DNA of 64,000 bases from Pseudopelagicola sp. (GCA_026195905.1 JAPHRE010000021.1:1-64000), one strand, 5' to 3'. Counted from the first letter of the stretch, positions 1 through 8,877 are shown. A program made the numbers and translations. The notes: generated from the letters alone by a model not told the origin.

Positions 1-39
1 AACCGGATTGAGATCATCCTGCTTCGGGAGGGGAAGTAG
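1..39 (+). CDS. motB: MotB C-terminal end (partial, cut by window edge)
   Basis: Frame 1 from the first base is open and ends at a TAG at 37-39, giving the tail 'NRIEIILLREGK'. This closely resembles the end of the OmpA-like peptidoglycan-binding domain of MotB, which usually closes with an 'NRRIEI.LLR' strand. The position directly upstream of flgE-flgK-flgL-flgI is the usual place for motB in Roseobacter-type flagellar loci, and motA inside this window has no motB beside it. MotB is the stator subunit that anchors MotA to the cell wall. Only 12 residues are visible, so the call rests on this short motif plus context. Another OmpA-family protein would look the same. Confidence 0.65.
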   Translation, partial: NRIEIILLREGK

Positions 40-54
40 AAACGTTTTTATCCA

Positions 55-69
55 TTAGCGCGCTGTTAA
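55..69 (+). promoter_or_regulatory. Candidate CtrA half-site pair upstream of flgE
   Basis: The sequence TTAG-CGCGCTG-TTAA matches the CtrA recognition pattern TTAA-N7-TTAA with one mismatch. It lies about 60 bases upstream of the flgE start, between motB and flgE. Very similar pairs occur upstream of fliF/fliL, flgB/fliI and flagellin in this window, which strengthens the call. CtrA control of flagellar genes is known in Rhodobacterales; use of this particular site is inferred. Confidence 0.5.
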
Positions 70-126
70 GGGTGCTGGCCTAACTGTTGGATCGACCAAA
101 GATCGAACCATCAGAAAGGCGTGTTC

Positions 127-1428
127 ATGACGATCTCTTCTTCTCTCAATGCCGGTGTGGCCGGGCTCAACGTCAATGCGAGCCGCCTTGCCGCCATTTC
201 GGACAACATCGCGAATTCGCAAACCTATGGCTATAAACGGATGGAGGCGGATTTCCATTCTATGGTCATTTCCGGCAGTGGCGGCGCCTATTCGGCGGGC
301 GGCGTGCGGGTCACGACACAGCGGCTTATAGATGAGCGCGGCTCGCTGCTCTCGACGGCCAATTCAACTGACCTCGCGGTAAGGGGGCGGGGGATGCTGC
401 CCGTGGCGAAGGCCTCGGAGGTTGAGGTTGGAAACGGCTCCGAGCAGATGCTCCTGACGACGACGGGATCGTTTCGCACCGATTCCCAAGGCTACCTGAC
501 AACAGAGTCCGGCCTTGTTTTGATGGGATGGCCCGCAAATGCGGATGGCACCATGCCAAGCTATCCGCGCGATACGAGCGAGGGACTTGAGCCGGTTCAA
601 ATCAACGTCAATCAGCTCACCGGTGATCCGACCACGACAATGACCCTTGGCCTGAACCTGCCCGCAACGGAAACGGATGCCGGGAGCAGTGGCGACATGC
701 GAGAGCTATCGGTCGAATATTTCGACAACCTCGGCCGGTCGCAGACCATCGCCGTAGAGTTTACGCCTGTGGTTGCGGCGAGTGGGTCCTCGAATTCATG
801 GTCTATGGTTCTCAAGGATTCCGCCCTCAACGGCGCGGTGATCGGGGAATATGATCTTGTCTTTTCCGACAGTCGCACAGGCGGCGGCACATTGGCCTCT
901 GTGGTGACGAATTCCGGCGGAACGTATGATTCGCAAACCGGGAGTATCATCGTCAACGTTGATGGCGGGCCGATGGAGATCAATATCGGGAGACCCGGAG
1001 AAAGCGACGGTATTGGTCAGCTTTCAGATACGTTCGCTCCGCTTCAGATCTCCAAGGATGGATCGCCTGTTGGCAATATGACCTCTGTTGAGGTTGATGC
1101 GAACGGTTTCGTCCATGCTTATTTCGACACAGGCATTACCCGCACTGTCTTTCAGGTGCCTCTGGTCGACCTTCCCAATCCAAACGGCATGGTCGCGCTT
1201 GACCATCAAACCTATGTGCCTTCGCCCGAAAGCGGGTCTTATTTCCTCTGGGATGCCGGGGACGGACCAACCGGCGATATCGTCGCCTATGCGCTTGAGG
1301 AATCGGCCACGGATGTTGCCGGTGAATTGACCGACATGATCCAGACTCAGCGTTCCTATAGCTCGAACGCCAAGGTCATCCAGACCGTCGATGAGATGCT
1401 TCAGGAAACGACCAATATCAAGCGCTGA
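127..1428 (+). CDS. flgE: Flagellar hook protein FlgE
   Basis: This 433-residue protein forms the hook, the curved joint between rod and filament. The N-terminus ('SSLNAGVAGLNVNASRLAAISDNIANSQTYGYKR') is the rod/hook/HAP family signature, and the C-terminus ('QTQRSYSSNAKVIQTVDEMLQ') is the matching helical end; the two pack together in the axial structure. The middle is the variable hook domain. The ORF track opens at a GTG at 121, but I chose the ATG at 127 because an AGAAAGG ribosome site sits 7 bases ahead and family members begin with this segment. It heads a flgE-flgK-flgL-flgI operon downstream of motB. Confidence 0.93.
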   Translation: MTISSSLNAGVAGLNVNASRLAAISDNIANSQTYGYKRMEADFHSMVISGSGGAYSAGGVRVTTQRLIDERGSLLSTANSTDLAVRGRGMLPVAKASEVEVGNGSEQMLLTTTGSFRTDSQGYLTTESGLVLMGWPANADGTMPSYPRDTSEGLEPVQINVNQLTGDPTTTMTLGLNLPATETDAGSSGDMRELSVEYFDNLGRSQTIAVEFTPVVAASGSSNSWSMVLKDSALNGAVIGEYDLVFSDSRTGGGTLASVVTNSGGTYDSQTGSIIVNVDGGPMEINIGRPGESDGIGQLSDTFAPLQISKDGSPVGNMTSVEVDANGFVHAYFDTGITRTVFQVPLVDLPNPNGMVALDHQTYVPSPESGSYFLWDAGDGPTGDIVAYALEESATDVAGELTDMIQTQRSYSSNAKVIQTVDEMLQETTNIKR

Positions 1429-1449
1429 TCCTGAGAGGAGGCGGTTCGC

Positions 1450-2904
1450 ATGAGTATCACAGGTGCCTTGAGCAATGCGTTGAGCGGCCTGACCGCCGTC
1501 TCACGCGCGGCGGACGTTGCTTCGGCAAACCTCGCCAACGCATTAACCGAAGGGTATGGCACACGGAGCCTTTCCCTATCGTCGCAAACCCTATCGGCGT
1601 CGGGCGGTGTGCGCGTGAACGGGATTGTGCGAGATGTGGACCAAGCCCTTGTGGGACAACGGCGCGAGGCGGCGGCGCGAAACGCGGAATCCGAAACGCA
1701 AACAACACACCTTGCGTCGCTTGAAACGCTGATCGGGACGCCGGACAATAGTGCATCGCTTGCCGCAAAAATCGCCGAGTTTGAAGCGACGCTTATCTCG
1801 GCCGCAAGCCAGCCGGGATCGTCCCTACGCCTTGAGCAGGTGGCGCGCGCGGCGGTTGATATGACCGACACGTTCCAAGGTATATCCGGCGGGCTGCAGG
1901 ATATGCGGAGCGCCGCCGACCAGAAGATCAATGGCATGGTCGATCGCATGAACGGGCTTTTGGCGGAGGTGGAAACCCTTAACAGGTCGATCATCAGCGC
2001 CCAGAGCCGAGGACAATCGACAGCAGGGTTCGAGGATGCGCGTCAGACGGTGATTGACGACATTTCGGTTATGGTTCCGGTGCGTCAGATGCCGCGCGAT
2101 CATGGTGCTGTGGCGCTTGTGTCGGAGGGGGGAGCGATCCTCCTCGATGGAAGCGCACAGGACCTTGTGTACGAGCCGACGCGTTTCGTCGATGTGCACC
2201 ATGATATGGCCAGTGGTCCGTTATCGGGCCTCACGCTTGGCAATGGTCAGGAGGTCTGGAGCGAGACCCATCAGATGCTTGGCGGCGGGGCGCTTGCAGC
2301 GGAATTTGCGATCCGTGACGAAAGCGCACCGCGCGTGCAGGCACAGCTTGATGGCCTTGCCCGTGATGTCATTGAGCGGTTTCAGGACAGTGGGGTTGAC
2401 CCAAGCCTTGCGCCGGGCGCGCCGGGACTCTTTACCGACGCGGGCGGGATCTATGCCGCCGGAAATGAGGCCGGTCTTGCGTCGCGGATTGCGGTGAATA
2501 GCCTCGTTGACCCGGATGCCGGCGGTGAGGCCTGGCGGTTGCGCGATGGTCTTGGCGCTGTGGTGCCCGGAGCGACCGGAGATGGCGCGCTTTTGCAGGA
2601 TTTTGGCAAAGCACTTGCCGCCAACGAGGGGCCGTCGTCTGCCGCGTTGATGGGGCAGGGAGGGTCGTTGCATGACCTTGCAACACAGGTCGTTTCGTCC
2701 ATTGGCGCAGATCGTCTTGCGGCGGAGCGAACCCTGTCGTTTCACGCCGGACAGTTAGAAACCTTGGAGGCGCAGGAGCTTGCTAATGGTGTCGATAGTG
2801 ATCGGGAACTGCAAAACCTCCTCCTGATCGAGCAGAGTTTTGCCGCCAATGCGCGGGTGATCGAAGCGGTCGATGAAATGATGTCAACTCTTTTGAGGCT
2901 TTGA
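1450..2904 (+). CDS. flgK: Flagellar hook-associated protein FlgK
   Basis: At 484 residues this is HAP1, the first hook-filament junction protein. The N-terminus 'ALSNALSGLTAVSRAADVASANLANALTEGYG' is the conserved axial-family helix, and the C-terminus 'LLLIEQSFAANARVIEAVDEMMSTLLRL' is the typical FlgK ending. A strong AGGAGG site lies 8 bases upstream of the ATG. The gene begins 21 bases after flgE and ends 3 bases before flgL, so the three are co-transcribed. FlgK is exported by the flagellar type III apparatus, probably with help from the FlgN-like chaperone encoded near 27.3 kb. Confidence 0.93.
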   Translation: MSITGALSNALSGLTAVSRAADVASANLANALTEGYGTRSLSLSSQTLSASGGVRVNGIVRDVDQALVGQRREAAARNAESETQTTHLASLETLIGTPDNSASLAAKIAEFEATLISAASQPGSSLRLEQVARAAVDMTDTFQGISGGLQDMRSAADQKINGMVDRMNGLLAEVETLNRSIISAQSRGQSTAGFEDARQTVIDDISVMVPVRQMPRDHGAVALVSEGGAILLDGSAQDLVYEPTRFVDVHHDMASGPLSGLTLGNGQEVWSETHQMLGGGALAAEFAIRDESAPRVQAQLDGLARDVIERFQDSGVDPSLAPGAPGLFTDAGGIYAAGNEAGLASRIAVNSLVDPDAGGEAWRLRDGLGAVVPGATGDGALLQDFGKALAANEGPSSAALMGQGGSLHDLATQVVSSIGADRLAAERTLSFHAGQLETLEAQELANGVDSDRELQNLLLIEQSFAANARVIEAVDEMMSTLLRL

Positions 2905-2907
2905 ACG

Positions 2908-3918
2908 ATGAGCGTTACCGGAATTGGGGATATGGCCCTGCATTTCATGTTGGGGCGGCAAAACAGTCGCCTTAACGAGGATCTTTCAACCCTGACCAAC
3001 ATGTTGGTGACGGGAGAGGTCGCGGATAAGGCCGACACAATCACCGGCGATTACCTTCTTCTTGGGGATATTGAGCGCTCGACACGCCTTCTTGATGCCT
3101 ATGATACCTCAAAAACGGAGGCTGGCCTTTTTCTTGCAACGGCGCAGGCGGCGCTTGGGGCGATACAAAACGATGCCGAAGCGCTTGCCTCAAACCTTAT
3201 GACGGCGGCGCAATCCGGGACGGGCGTAGGCCTTAATGTGGCCAGCCAGAGCGCACAAGACACGTTTCGAACCATCGTGGGCAACCTGAATGCGAGCGCG
3301 GCAGGACGCTCTGTTTTTGCAGGAAGCGGCGCCGATCGCGCGGCGTTGGCCGATGCGGACGCCATGTTTGGGGCGCTTGCGGCGGCTTTGACGGGACAGA
3401 CGACGGCGACCGGAGTCCGGGCCGAAATAGAGGCATGGTTTATGGATGCCGGGGGCGGGTTCGAGACGGTTGGCTATATTGGCGAGACAGACCCCCTTGC
3501 GCCATTTCAGCTCAATCGCGAGACCAGTGCCGGGTATGAATTGCGCGCGGATCGAGATGAAATTCGGGCGGTTTTGATTGAAGTTGCGACCGCCGCTTTT
3601 GCAACGGATGAGGCATTTGGCCTGTCTCAATCGGCGCAGCAGAGCCTATTGCAGGACGCGGGCGAGGGTCTTCTTGCGCGCCTGGATGGGGTGACCGAAT
3701 TGCGGGCCGAGATCGGCGCGCTTGAGGAACGGGTTGAGTTGGCCGGGGTGCGCAATGCGGCCACCCGCGCCAGCCTTGAACTCACGCGGGCAGATCTTTT
3801 TGGGGCTGATCCATACGACACGGCCACACGGCTTGAATCGACCCGAACACAGCTTGAAATGCTCTATTCCGTTACGTCTCGCCTCTCGAACCTTACCCTT
3901 GCCAACTATCTTGGATAA
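2908..3918 (+). CDS. flgL: Flagellar hook-associated protein FlgL
   Basis: This 336-residue protein is HAP3, the adaptor between FlgK and the flagellin filament. It is flagellin-like at both ends: an N-terminal coiled-coil segment ('NSRLNEDLSTLTNMLVTGEVADKADTITGD') and a C-terminal helix ('STRTQLEMLYSVTSRLSNLTLANYLG'). It starts 3 bases after the flgK stop and ends just before flgI. Sequence identity across FlgL proteins is low, so the position after flgK and the flagellin-like ends are the main support. Confidence 0.9.
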   Translation: MSVTGIGDMALHFMLGRQNSRLNEDLSTLTNMLVTGEVADKADTITGDYLLLGDIERSTRLLDAYDTSKTEAGLFLATAQAALGAIQNDAEALASNLMTAAQSGTGVGLNVASQSAQDTFRTIVGNLNASAAGRSVFAGSGADRAALADADAMFGALAAALTGQTTATGVRAEIEAWFMDAGGGFETVGYIGETDPLAPFQLNRETSAGYELRADRDEIRAVLIEVATAAFATDEAFGLSQSAQQSLLQDAGEGLLARLDGVTELRAEIGALEERVELAGVRNAATRASLELTRADLFGADPYDTATRLESTRTQLEMLYSVTSRLSNLTLANYLG

Positions 3919-3922
3919 CCAG

Positions 3923-5029
3923 ATGATCCGTTTCATGCGCCATTATGTCACCCTTGTTTTCCTGTGCCCGGCGGTCGCCTTGGCGAGTCCCGTGCGAATT
4001 AAGGATCTGGTTGAATTTGATGGGGTGCGTGGGAATGATCTTGTAGGATATGGGCTTGTTGTCGGGCTGAACGGGACGGGCGATGGGCTGCGCAATGCAC
4101 CGTTCACCGAAGAGATTGTATCCAACATCCTTGAACGCCTTGGGGTTAATGTCGCGGGCGAGCAGATGCGGCCAAAGAATGTTGCGGCGGTGCTTGTCAC
4201 CGGAGAGCTGCCGCCATTTGCGCGCACTGGAGGCCGGATAGATGTCACGGTTTCGGCAATTGGGGACGCCAAGAGCCTTCTTGGGGGGACGTTAATCATG
4301 ACACCCCTCAACGCGGCGGATGGTCTTATCTATGCCGTCGCACAGGGCGCAGTGATCGCGGGCGGAGCATCGGCGGATGGCGAGGCGGCGCAGGTCGTTC
4401 AAGGCGTGCCAACGTCGGGCGCTATTCCGGCGGGTGCGCGCGTGGAACGAGAGGTTGAGTTTGATTTCGCGGCGATGGAGAGCCTGCGTCTTGCCCTGCG
4501 TGAGCCGGATTTCACAACGGCGGGCCGGGTTGAGGCCGTGATCAACAAACGATTTGGACGCCGTGTTGCCTTTATGCGCGATGCGGGCACCGTGCATCTT
4601 GACCTTGGAAGCGCAAAAGGCCGATCGCCGGCGCATGTCATCGCGACTATTGAAAACCTACCTGTTCAACCCGAGCGCAAGGCGCGGGTCGTTGTCGATC
4701 AACGCTCGGGCACGATCGTGATGGGCGAGGATGTGCGGATCTCGCGGGTGGCGGTCTCGCAGGGCAATCTCACCCTCCGGGTGCGCGAAGCGCCATTGGC
4801 GATTCAGCCCAACCCCTTTGCAAATGGTGAAACCGTTATTGTGCCTCGAAGCGAGGCCGAAATAGAGGAAGAGGAGGGGATTGGCCTTGCCGAGGTGCCG
4901 GGCGGCACATCGCTCAGCGAGGTTGTCGAGGGGCTTAATGCGCTTGGGGTTCGGCCGCGCGACATGATTGATATCCTCAAGAGCATCAAGGCTGCGGGCG
5001 CGCTTCATGCTGAATTCGTGGTGCGCTAG
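3923..5029 (+). CDS. flgI: Flagellar P-ring protein FlgI
   Basis: FlgI assembles the P-ring bushing around the rod in the peptidoglycan layer. The 368-residue product has a Sec signal peptide ('HYVTLVFLCPAVALA') followed directly by the family signature 'RIKDLVEFDGVRGNDLVGYGLVVGLNGTGDG'. The C-terminus 'VVEGLNALGVRPRDMIDILKSIKAAGALHAEFVV' is typical. The listed ORF opens 201 bases earlier inside flgL; I chose the ATG at 3923 because it is 4 bases past the flgL stop and yields the signal peptide. The gene is last in the flgE operon and converges on fliP. Its assembly chaperone is FlgA, encoded near 19.4 kb. Confidence 0.94.
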   Translation: MIRFMRHYVTLVFLCPAVALASPVRIKDLVEFDGVRGNDLVGYGLVVGLNGTGDGLRNAPFTEEIVSNILERLGVNVAGEQMRPKNVAAVLVTGELPPFARTGGRIDVTVSAIGDAKSLLGGTLIMTPLNAADGLIYAVAQGAVIAGGASADGEAAQVVQGVPTSGAIPAGARVEREVEFDFAAMESLRLALREPDFTTAGRVEAVINKRFGRRVAFMRDAGTVHLDLGSAKGRSPAHVIATIENLPVQPERKARVVVDQRSGTIVMGEDVRISRVAVSQGNLTLRVREAPLAIQPNPFANGETVIVPRSEAEIEEEEGIGLAEVPGGTSLSEVVEGLNALGVRPRDMIDILKSIKAAGALHAEFVVR

Positions 5030-5054
5030 GGGGTAGGTCTGGGGTAGGTTGGCG

Positions 5055-5789
5055 CTAGAAATATCCGCGCACGAGGCTTGCTGCGACAAGGCTCCAGCCA
5101 TCCGCGATGACGAAAAAGGCAAGCTTAAACGGCAAAGAGACAATCGCTGGTGGCACCATCATCATCCCCATAGACATCAAGATTGCCGCGACGACGAGGT
5201 CAATGACGAGGAAGGGCAGGAAGATCAGAAAGCCAATCTGAAACGCGCGGGCGATCTCGGAGAGCAGAAAGCTCGGGACCAGAACGGAAAGCGGGGCGTC
5301 CTTTATGGCGCCCTCGACGATGCTGTCGTCGCGCAGGGTTGCCATTGCATTGAAGGTATCGAAATCGACGCGTGCCGACATGAAGCCTCGAAACGGGACG
5401 AGCACACGATTTAGAGCCTGTTCAAGGGGAATTGCCTCTTCGAGGTAGGGCGAAACGCCTGTTGTCCATGCCTCGGTGAACACCGGGTCCATGACGTAGT
5501 AGGTCAGGAACAGGGCCAAACTTACGATGAGCATATTGGGCGGTGCTTGTTGAAGGCCGATGGCCTGACGCAGGATTGAAAGAACCGTCACGATAAAGGG
5601 AAAGCATGTCACCATGATCGCAATGCCCGGCGCGAGGCTAAGGACTGTGATCAGGAGTATGATTTGCAACCCCTGCCCGGTCAGCGATCCGCCTTCTCCG
5701 AGCGCGATGGAGATCTCTTGTGCGGAGGCCGGCGAGGTCAGCGCGATGCTCGCCAGCGCGGCAAGGAGCAGGAGGCGGGCGGATATCAT
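5055..5789 (-). CDS. fliP: Flagellar export gate protein FliP
   Basis: FliP is a core subunit of the FliPQR export gate in the inner membrane. The 244-residue protein has a cleavable signal peptide ('LLLLAALASIALTSPASA'), unusual among gate proteins but normal for FliP, then the conserved 'LQIILLITVLSLAPGIAIMVTCFPFIVTVLSILRQAIGLQQAPPN' segment. The C-terminal block is 'DLVVAAILMSMGMMMVPPAIVSLPFKLAFFVIADGW'. The start could be the GTG at 5792 or the ATG at 5789; both overlap the fliN stop, and I took the ATG. It is the last gene of fliF-fliH-like-fliN-fliP. FliQ and FliR are encoded elsewhere in the window. Confidence 0.95.
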   Translation of the reverse strand: MISARLLLLAALASIALTSPASAQEISIALGEGGSLTGQGLQIILLITVLSLAPGIAIMVTCFPFIVTVLSILRQAIGLQQAPPNMLIVSLALFLTYYVMDPVFTEAWTTGVSPYLEEAIPLEQALNRVLVPFRGFMSARVDFDTFNAMATLRDDSIVEGAIKDAPLSVLVPSFLLSEIARAFQIGFLIFLPFLVIDLVVAAILMSMGMMMVPPAIVSLPFKLAFFVIADGWSLVAASLVRGYF

Positions 5790-6067
5790 CACGCTTGGCC
5801 GTCGAAGGCCACAACTTCGGTCAGACGCACGGCGAGCTGACCTTTTTGGGCACCTTCAAGTTCTTCAAGTGCGCCACGCGCGATCAGGCGATCGCCGACA
5901 TAAAGCTCAACAGGGTCTTCGACCTGACGGTCGAGCGGCAGAACGTCATTTTTGCCTAACTTCAGAAGGTCGCCGATAAAGGGGCGCGCCTTGCCGACAG
6001 AGATCGTGACCTCAATCGGAACATTGACGAAAGGGCTCGTGGATTTGTTTGAAGCGGTGTCAGCCAT
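5789..6067 (-). CDS. fliN: Flagellar motor switch protein FliN (short form)
   Basis: This 92-residue protein is essentially a single SpoA domain: 'VPIEVTISVGKARPFIGDLLKLGKNDVLPLDRQVEDPVELYVGDRLIARGALEELEGAQKGQLAVRLTEV'. FliN forms the base of the C-ring and docks FliH-bound export cargo. The ORF track starts 225 bases too early; the ATG at 6067 is supported by its 8-base overlap with the upstream fliH-like gene and by family length. No fliM or fliG is found nearby, so the other C-ring subunits must be encoded outside the window. Confidence 0.92.
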   Translation of the reverse strand: MADTASNKSTSPFVNVPIEVTISVGKARPFIGDLLKLGKNDVLPLDRQVEDPVELYVGDRLIARGALEELEGAQKGQLAVRLTEVVAFDGQA

Positions 6068-6650
6068 GGGACGTTTCCTTTTTTGCCTGTTGCACGAAAG
6101 CAGAGAAAGCCTCGCCGATGTTTGCCACGATCTCTGTGACATCAATCTTGCGTTCGCGATGATCGAATGAGAGCCGTACTTGACCCGGCAACAGGGTCTC
6201 GTCGATTTCGATCCGCGTCGGTAATGCAGCCGGGTCGGGCAGAGCATCTTCAACTGCGCAAAGGTCTTGGGCCGAGACATGCAGGAGGACATCTGTTGCG
6301 TCGCCCTGGCTGGCGAGGCGCGTGATTTCTTCGGCGACGTTTAGCCCAAAGCTATGGCGCGCGATTTCCGGCACGACCGCCATTATGGCGTGTTCGACGA
6401 CGGGCGCGATCTCGGCCAGGAGGGCGGCGTGTGCCTCGTGGTAGGTAAAGGAGAGGTCTTGCAATGTGCGGGCCAACTCTGAGGAGATATTCGATTGCTC
6501 TTCGGATTTTGCGCGCACCGCATCTTCCCACCCGGCCTTGTAGCCCTGTTCGAAGGAATCAAGCAGTTCGGTGTCTTCCCGTTCCGTGGCGAAGGGCGCG
6601 CCATTGGCGGAGTCCGTCGCGAAGTCTTCAAGGAGGTGTTGAATCGACAT
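6060..6650 (-). CDS. FliH-like flagellar assembly protein (FlbE type)
   Basis: The 196-residue product lies between fliF and fliN, where alphaproteobacteria carry a divergent FliH (FlbE in Caulobacter). It is acidic, with an N-terminal segment containing 'EDTELLDSFEQGYKAGWEDA', a glycine-spaced helix reminiscent of the GxxxG region of FliH. A helical middle and a C-terminal part ('RIEIDETLLPGQVRLSFDHRERKIDV') resemble the FliH/YscL domain. FliH regulates the FliI ATPase, encoded at 22.8 kb. Its start overlaps the fliF stop by one base. The sequence is too divergent to be sure from reading alone; position carries much of the weight. Confidence 0.72.
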   Translation of the reverse strand: MSIQHLLEDFATDSANGAPFATEREDTELLDSFEQGYKAGWEDAVRAKSEEQSNISSELARTLQDLSFTYHEAHAALLAEIAPVVEHAIMAVVPEIARHSFGLNVAEEITRLASQGDATDVLLHVSAQDLCAVEDALPDPAALPTRIEIDETLLPGQVRLSFDHRERKIDVTEIVANIGEAFSAFVQQAKKETSHG

Positions 6651-8254
6651 CAGGTATGCTCCCTCGGTTCATCGAGCCAACTGCGCAGGATTTCGACGGT
6701 TTCCTCCTGACGATCCGCAATCAGGGCGCGCAGCCGTTCAACCGGATCCGCCTCCGCTGTGGTCTCGGTCGCTTTGGAAACGGCGGGCAGGTTTGGATCG
6801 CTCTGCTCTGGGGCGGCATAGGCCTCATCCCCGTCTTGGATTTCGCCCGTCAGCGCGGGCGCGTTAGGCGAGGGCACCTGGGGCGCGTCGGAGGGTCGCG
6901 GTAAAGATGGGGTTTCTCGGGCCCGTGACAGGAGAGGGCGGAGGACAAACACGGCAAGAACGATTGCGACAATCGCGAAGATCGCCAATTGGATGAGGGT
7001 CATGAGGTTGACGTCTGCGAGCGACGGAAGTGCCCCTTGTGACGGGGTGCCAATAACCTCGACCGGCTCAAAGCTCATGGATTTCAGGGTTACGATATCG
7101 CCGCGCTCAGAATCGAAGCCTATGGCAGATTGGACAAGTTCGCGCAGGATCTCGAGCTCTTCTGCGGGGCGTGCCGCGATTGATATCGTGCCGTCCTCGA
7201 TTGTTTCGGGGATGCCATTGACGAGAACCGCAGCCGTGATCCGTTTGATTGCGCCCGCCTCGCGGTTTATTTCGCGCTGTGTTTCGGAAACCTCGTAGTT
7301 GACGCGCTCGCGGGTTTCGCTGTTCTGGCTGCTTGATGTATTGCCAGCGGCATCGCCATCCGGGAGGTTCGAGGCAACCGTGACCTGTCCGGCTGCGTCG
7401 TTTTTGGCGTTTGTGCTGCGCTCTTCGGAATCGGTACTGATCGCGACGCGGCTATCGGGATCAAAGCGCCGCTCTCGGATGGTTTCACTTTCGGTGACGG
7501 TATCAATGCTGACTTCGACGACGGCATTGCCATAGCCAACCCGCGCCTCAAGAAGACGGCGCACCTTATCGGCAAGAGAGGCGGCGCGAGTCTCGACGGA
7601 ATGGGTGACAGACGTGTCTGTGGGGCCACCGATCAAGCGCCCGGAGGCGTCAATCACGGCGACATCTTCGGGAGACAGCCCGGAGACGGCAGAGGCGATG
7701 AGAGAGCGAAAAGCGCGCGCTTGATCCGGGGTAAGGTCGCCGCCCCGTGTTGAGACCGTGACGGAGGCCGTTGGTGTGATACGTCTTTGAAACGGCGTCG
7801 AGCCAGCGTGTGCAATGTGCACACGGGCCGATTCGACATTTGTTGCGCCGACGATGGTTCGGGCAAGCTCGCCCTCTTTGGCGCGCCAATAGGCAGCGTC
7901 AAACATTTGGGCCGTAGTGCCAAATCCCGAGAGCGAATCAAGGATTTCATAGCCGCGGTTGCCATTGGAAGGCAGGCCTTCGCTTGCCAAGGTCATGCGA
8001 AGCTCATCCCGTTGCGACGAGTCAACATAGATTGCCCCGCCGCGCACTTTGTAGGGTGTCCCACGTTGTTCCAGAGCGCGCACGATTTCCCCGGCGGGCC
8101 CGCTTTCCAGCCCACTATAGAGAAGCACAAGGTTCGGCGCGGACGCGAGCCGCGCGAGACCGATCACGGCGCCGAAAACGGCGACCGTGGTTAGAACAAG
8201 CACTGCTTTTTGCAGGTTTGAGAAGGATTTCCACAAATTCAATAGCTGCGACAC
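6650..8254 (-). CDS. fliF: Flagellar MS-ring protein FliF
   Basis: FliF builds the MS-ring, the membrane platform for rod, export gate and C-ring. The 534-residue protein has an N-terminal membrane helix ('AVLVLTTVAVFGAVIGLARLA'), ring-building periplasmic domains, a second membrane helix ('LIQLAIFAIVAIVLAVFVL') and a cytoplasmic tail with 'LRALIADRQEETVEILRSWLDEP'. That tail matches the FliG-binding motif, so a FliG is expected elsewhere. The track ORF opens at 8398; I chose the GTG at 8254 because a GGAGG site lies 5 bases upstream and this leaves a 120-base divergent promoter with fliL. It heads the fliF-fliH-like-fliN-fliP operon. Confidence 0.94.
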   Translation of the reverse strand: MSQLLNLWKSFSNLQKAVLVLTTVAVFGAVIGLARLASAPNLVLLYSGLESGPAGEIVRALEQRGTPYKVRGGAIYVDSSQRDELRMTLASEGLPSNGNRGYEILDSLSGFGTTAQMFDAAYWRAKEGELARTIVGATNVESARVHIAHAGSTPFQRRITPTASVTVSTRGGDLTPDQARAFRSLIASAVSGLSPEDVAVIDASGRLIGGPTDTSVTHSVETRAASLADKVRRLLEARVGYGNAVVEVSIDTVTESETIRERRFDPDSRVAISTDSEERSTNAKNDAAGQVTVASNLPDGDAAGNTSSSQNSETRERVNYEVSETQREINREAGAIKRITAAVLVNGIPETIEDGTISIAARPAEELEILRELVQSAIGFDSERGDIVTLKSMSFEPVEVIGTPSQGALPSLADVNLMTLIQLAIFAIVAIVLAVFVLRPLLSRARETPSLPRPSDAPQVPSPNAPALTGEIQDGDEAYAAPEQSDPNLPAVSKATETTAEADPVERLRALIADRQEETVEILRSWLDEPREHT

Positions 8255-8313
8255 GACGCCCTCCGTCTCACGATGCGTTCTGCACCGCCGAGGGCATCTT
8301 TCGACGATCAGCC

Positions 8314-8328
8314 TTAACAATCGGTTAG
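8314..8328. promoter_or_regulatory. Candidate CtrA box in the fliF/fliL divergent promoter
   Basis: The sequence TTAA-CAATCGG-TTAG sits midway between the divergent fliF and fliL starts. It matches TTAA-N7-TTAA with one mismatch in the last base. The spacer of exactly seven bases is the same as in the candidate boxes at 55, 22709 and 27125. One box could serve both directions. Confidence 0.6.
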
Positions 8329-8374
8329 TTTCTCTCGGCCTATAGAGGGAAGATCGAAGAATTCGGAAAGCCTC

Positions 8375-8866
8375 ATGACCGATACGGACGACACCCAAGA
8401 GACGAAGAGCGGCAAGGGATCGAAACTTGTCCTGGTGATATCCTTGTGCCTTGCGTTATTGGGCGGAGGCGGCGGGTTTTTCGCGATCTATTCCGGGCTG
8501 CTTTTGGGCCCTGAAGAGGGTCATACCGCCGATGAGTCCCCCGCGCCGGAACCAAAGTCCCTTGCGGATGTCGGATTCGTGCGGATTGATCCAATTCTCA
8601 TTTCTTTTCCGCAAGGCGCGATTTCGCGGCATTTGCGATTTAGCGCGCATCTTGAGGTTCCCACGGCCTACCTCAAAGAGGTGGAGGCGGTTCTGCCGCG
8701 TGTGGTTGATGTTTTGAACGGCTACTTGCGGGCGCTGGAGCCGGCGGACCTCGAACATCCCGCCGCCTTGATCAAGTTGCGGGCACAGATGTTGCGACGT
8801 GTGCAGATCATAACCGGCGTTGGCCGTGTGCGTGATCTCCTGATCGCGGAATTCATATTGAACTGA
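8375..8866 (+). CDS. fliL: Flagellar basal-body associated protein FliL (first copy)
   Basis: FliL is a single-pass inner-membrane protein around the stator that supports torque generation. The 163-residue product has a cytoplasmic N-terminus, one membrane helix ('LVLVISLCLALLGGGGGFFAIY') and a periplasmic FliL domain. It ends with 'KLRAQMLRRVQIITGVGRVRDLLIAEFILN', the typical family closing helix. It is transcribed divergently from fliF, and its stop is followed after 11 bases by a small coiled-coil gene. A second FliL-family gene lies at 18.1 kb and is quite different in sequence; this copy is closer to the standard family. Confidence 0.9.
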   Translation: MTDTDDTQETKSGKGSKLVLVISLCLALLGGGGGFFAIYSGLLLGPEEGHTADESPAPEPKSLADVGFVRIDPILISFPQGAISRHLRFSAHLEVPTAYLKEVEAVLPRVVDVLNGYLRALEPADLEHPAALIKLRAQMLRRVQIITGVGRVRDLLIAEFILN

Positions 8867-8877
8867 CGGAGGATCAA

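Noticed and set aside
5049-5414. 121-residue plus-strand ORF downstream of flgI
   Set aside because: It lies entirely antisense to fliP, which is certain. The product is a His/Asp/Lys-rich artefact.
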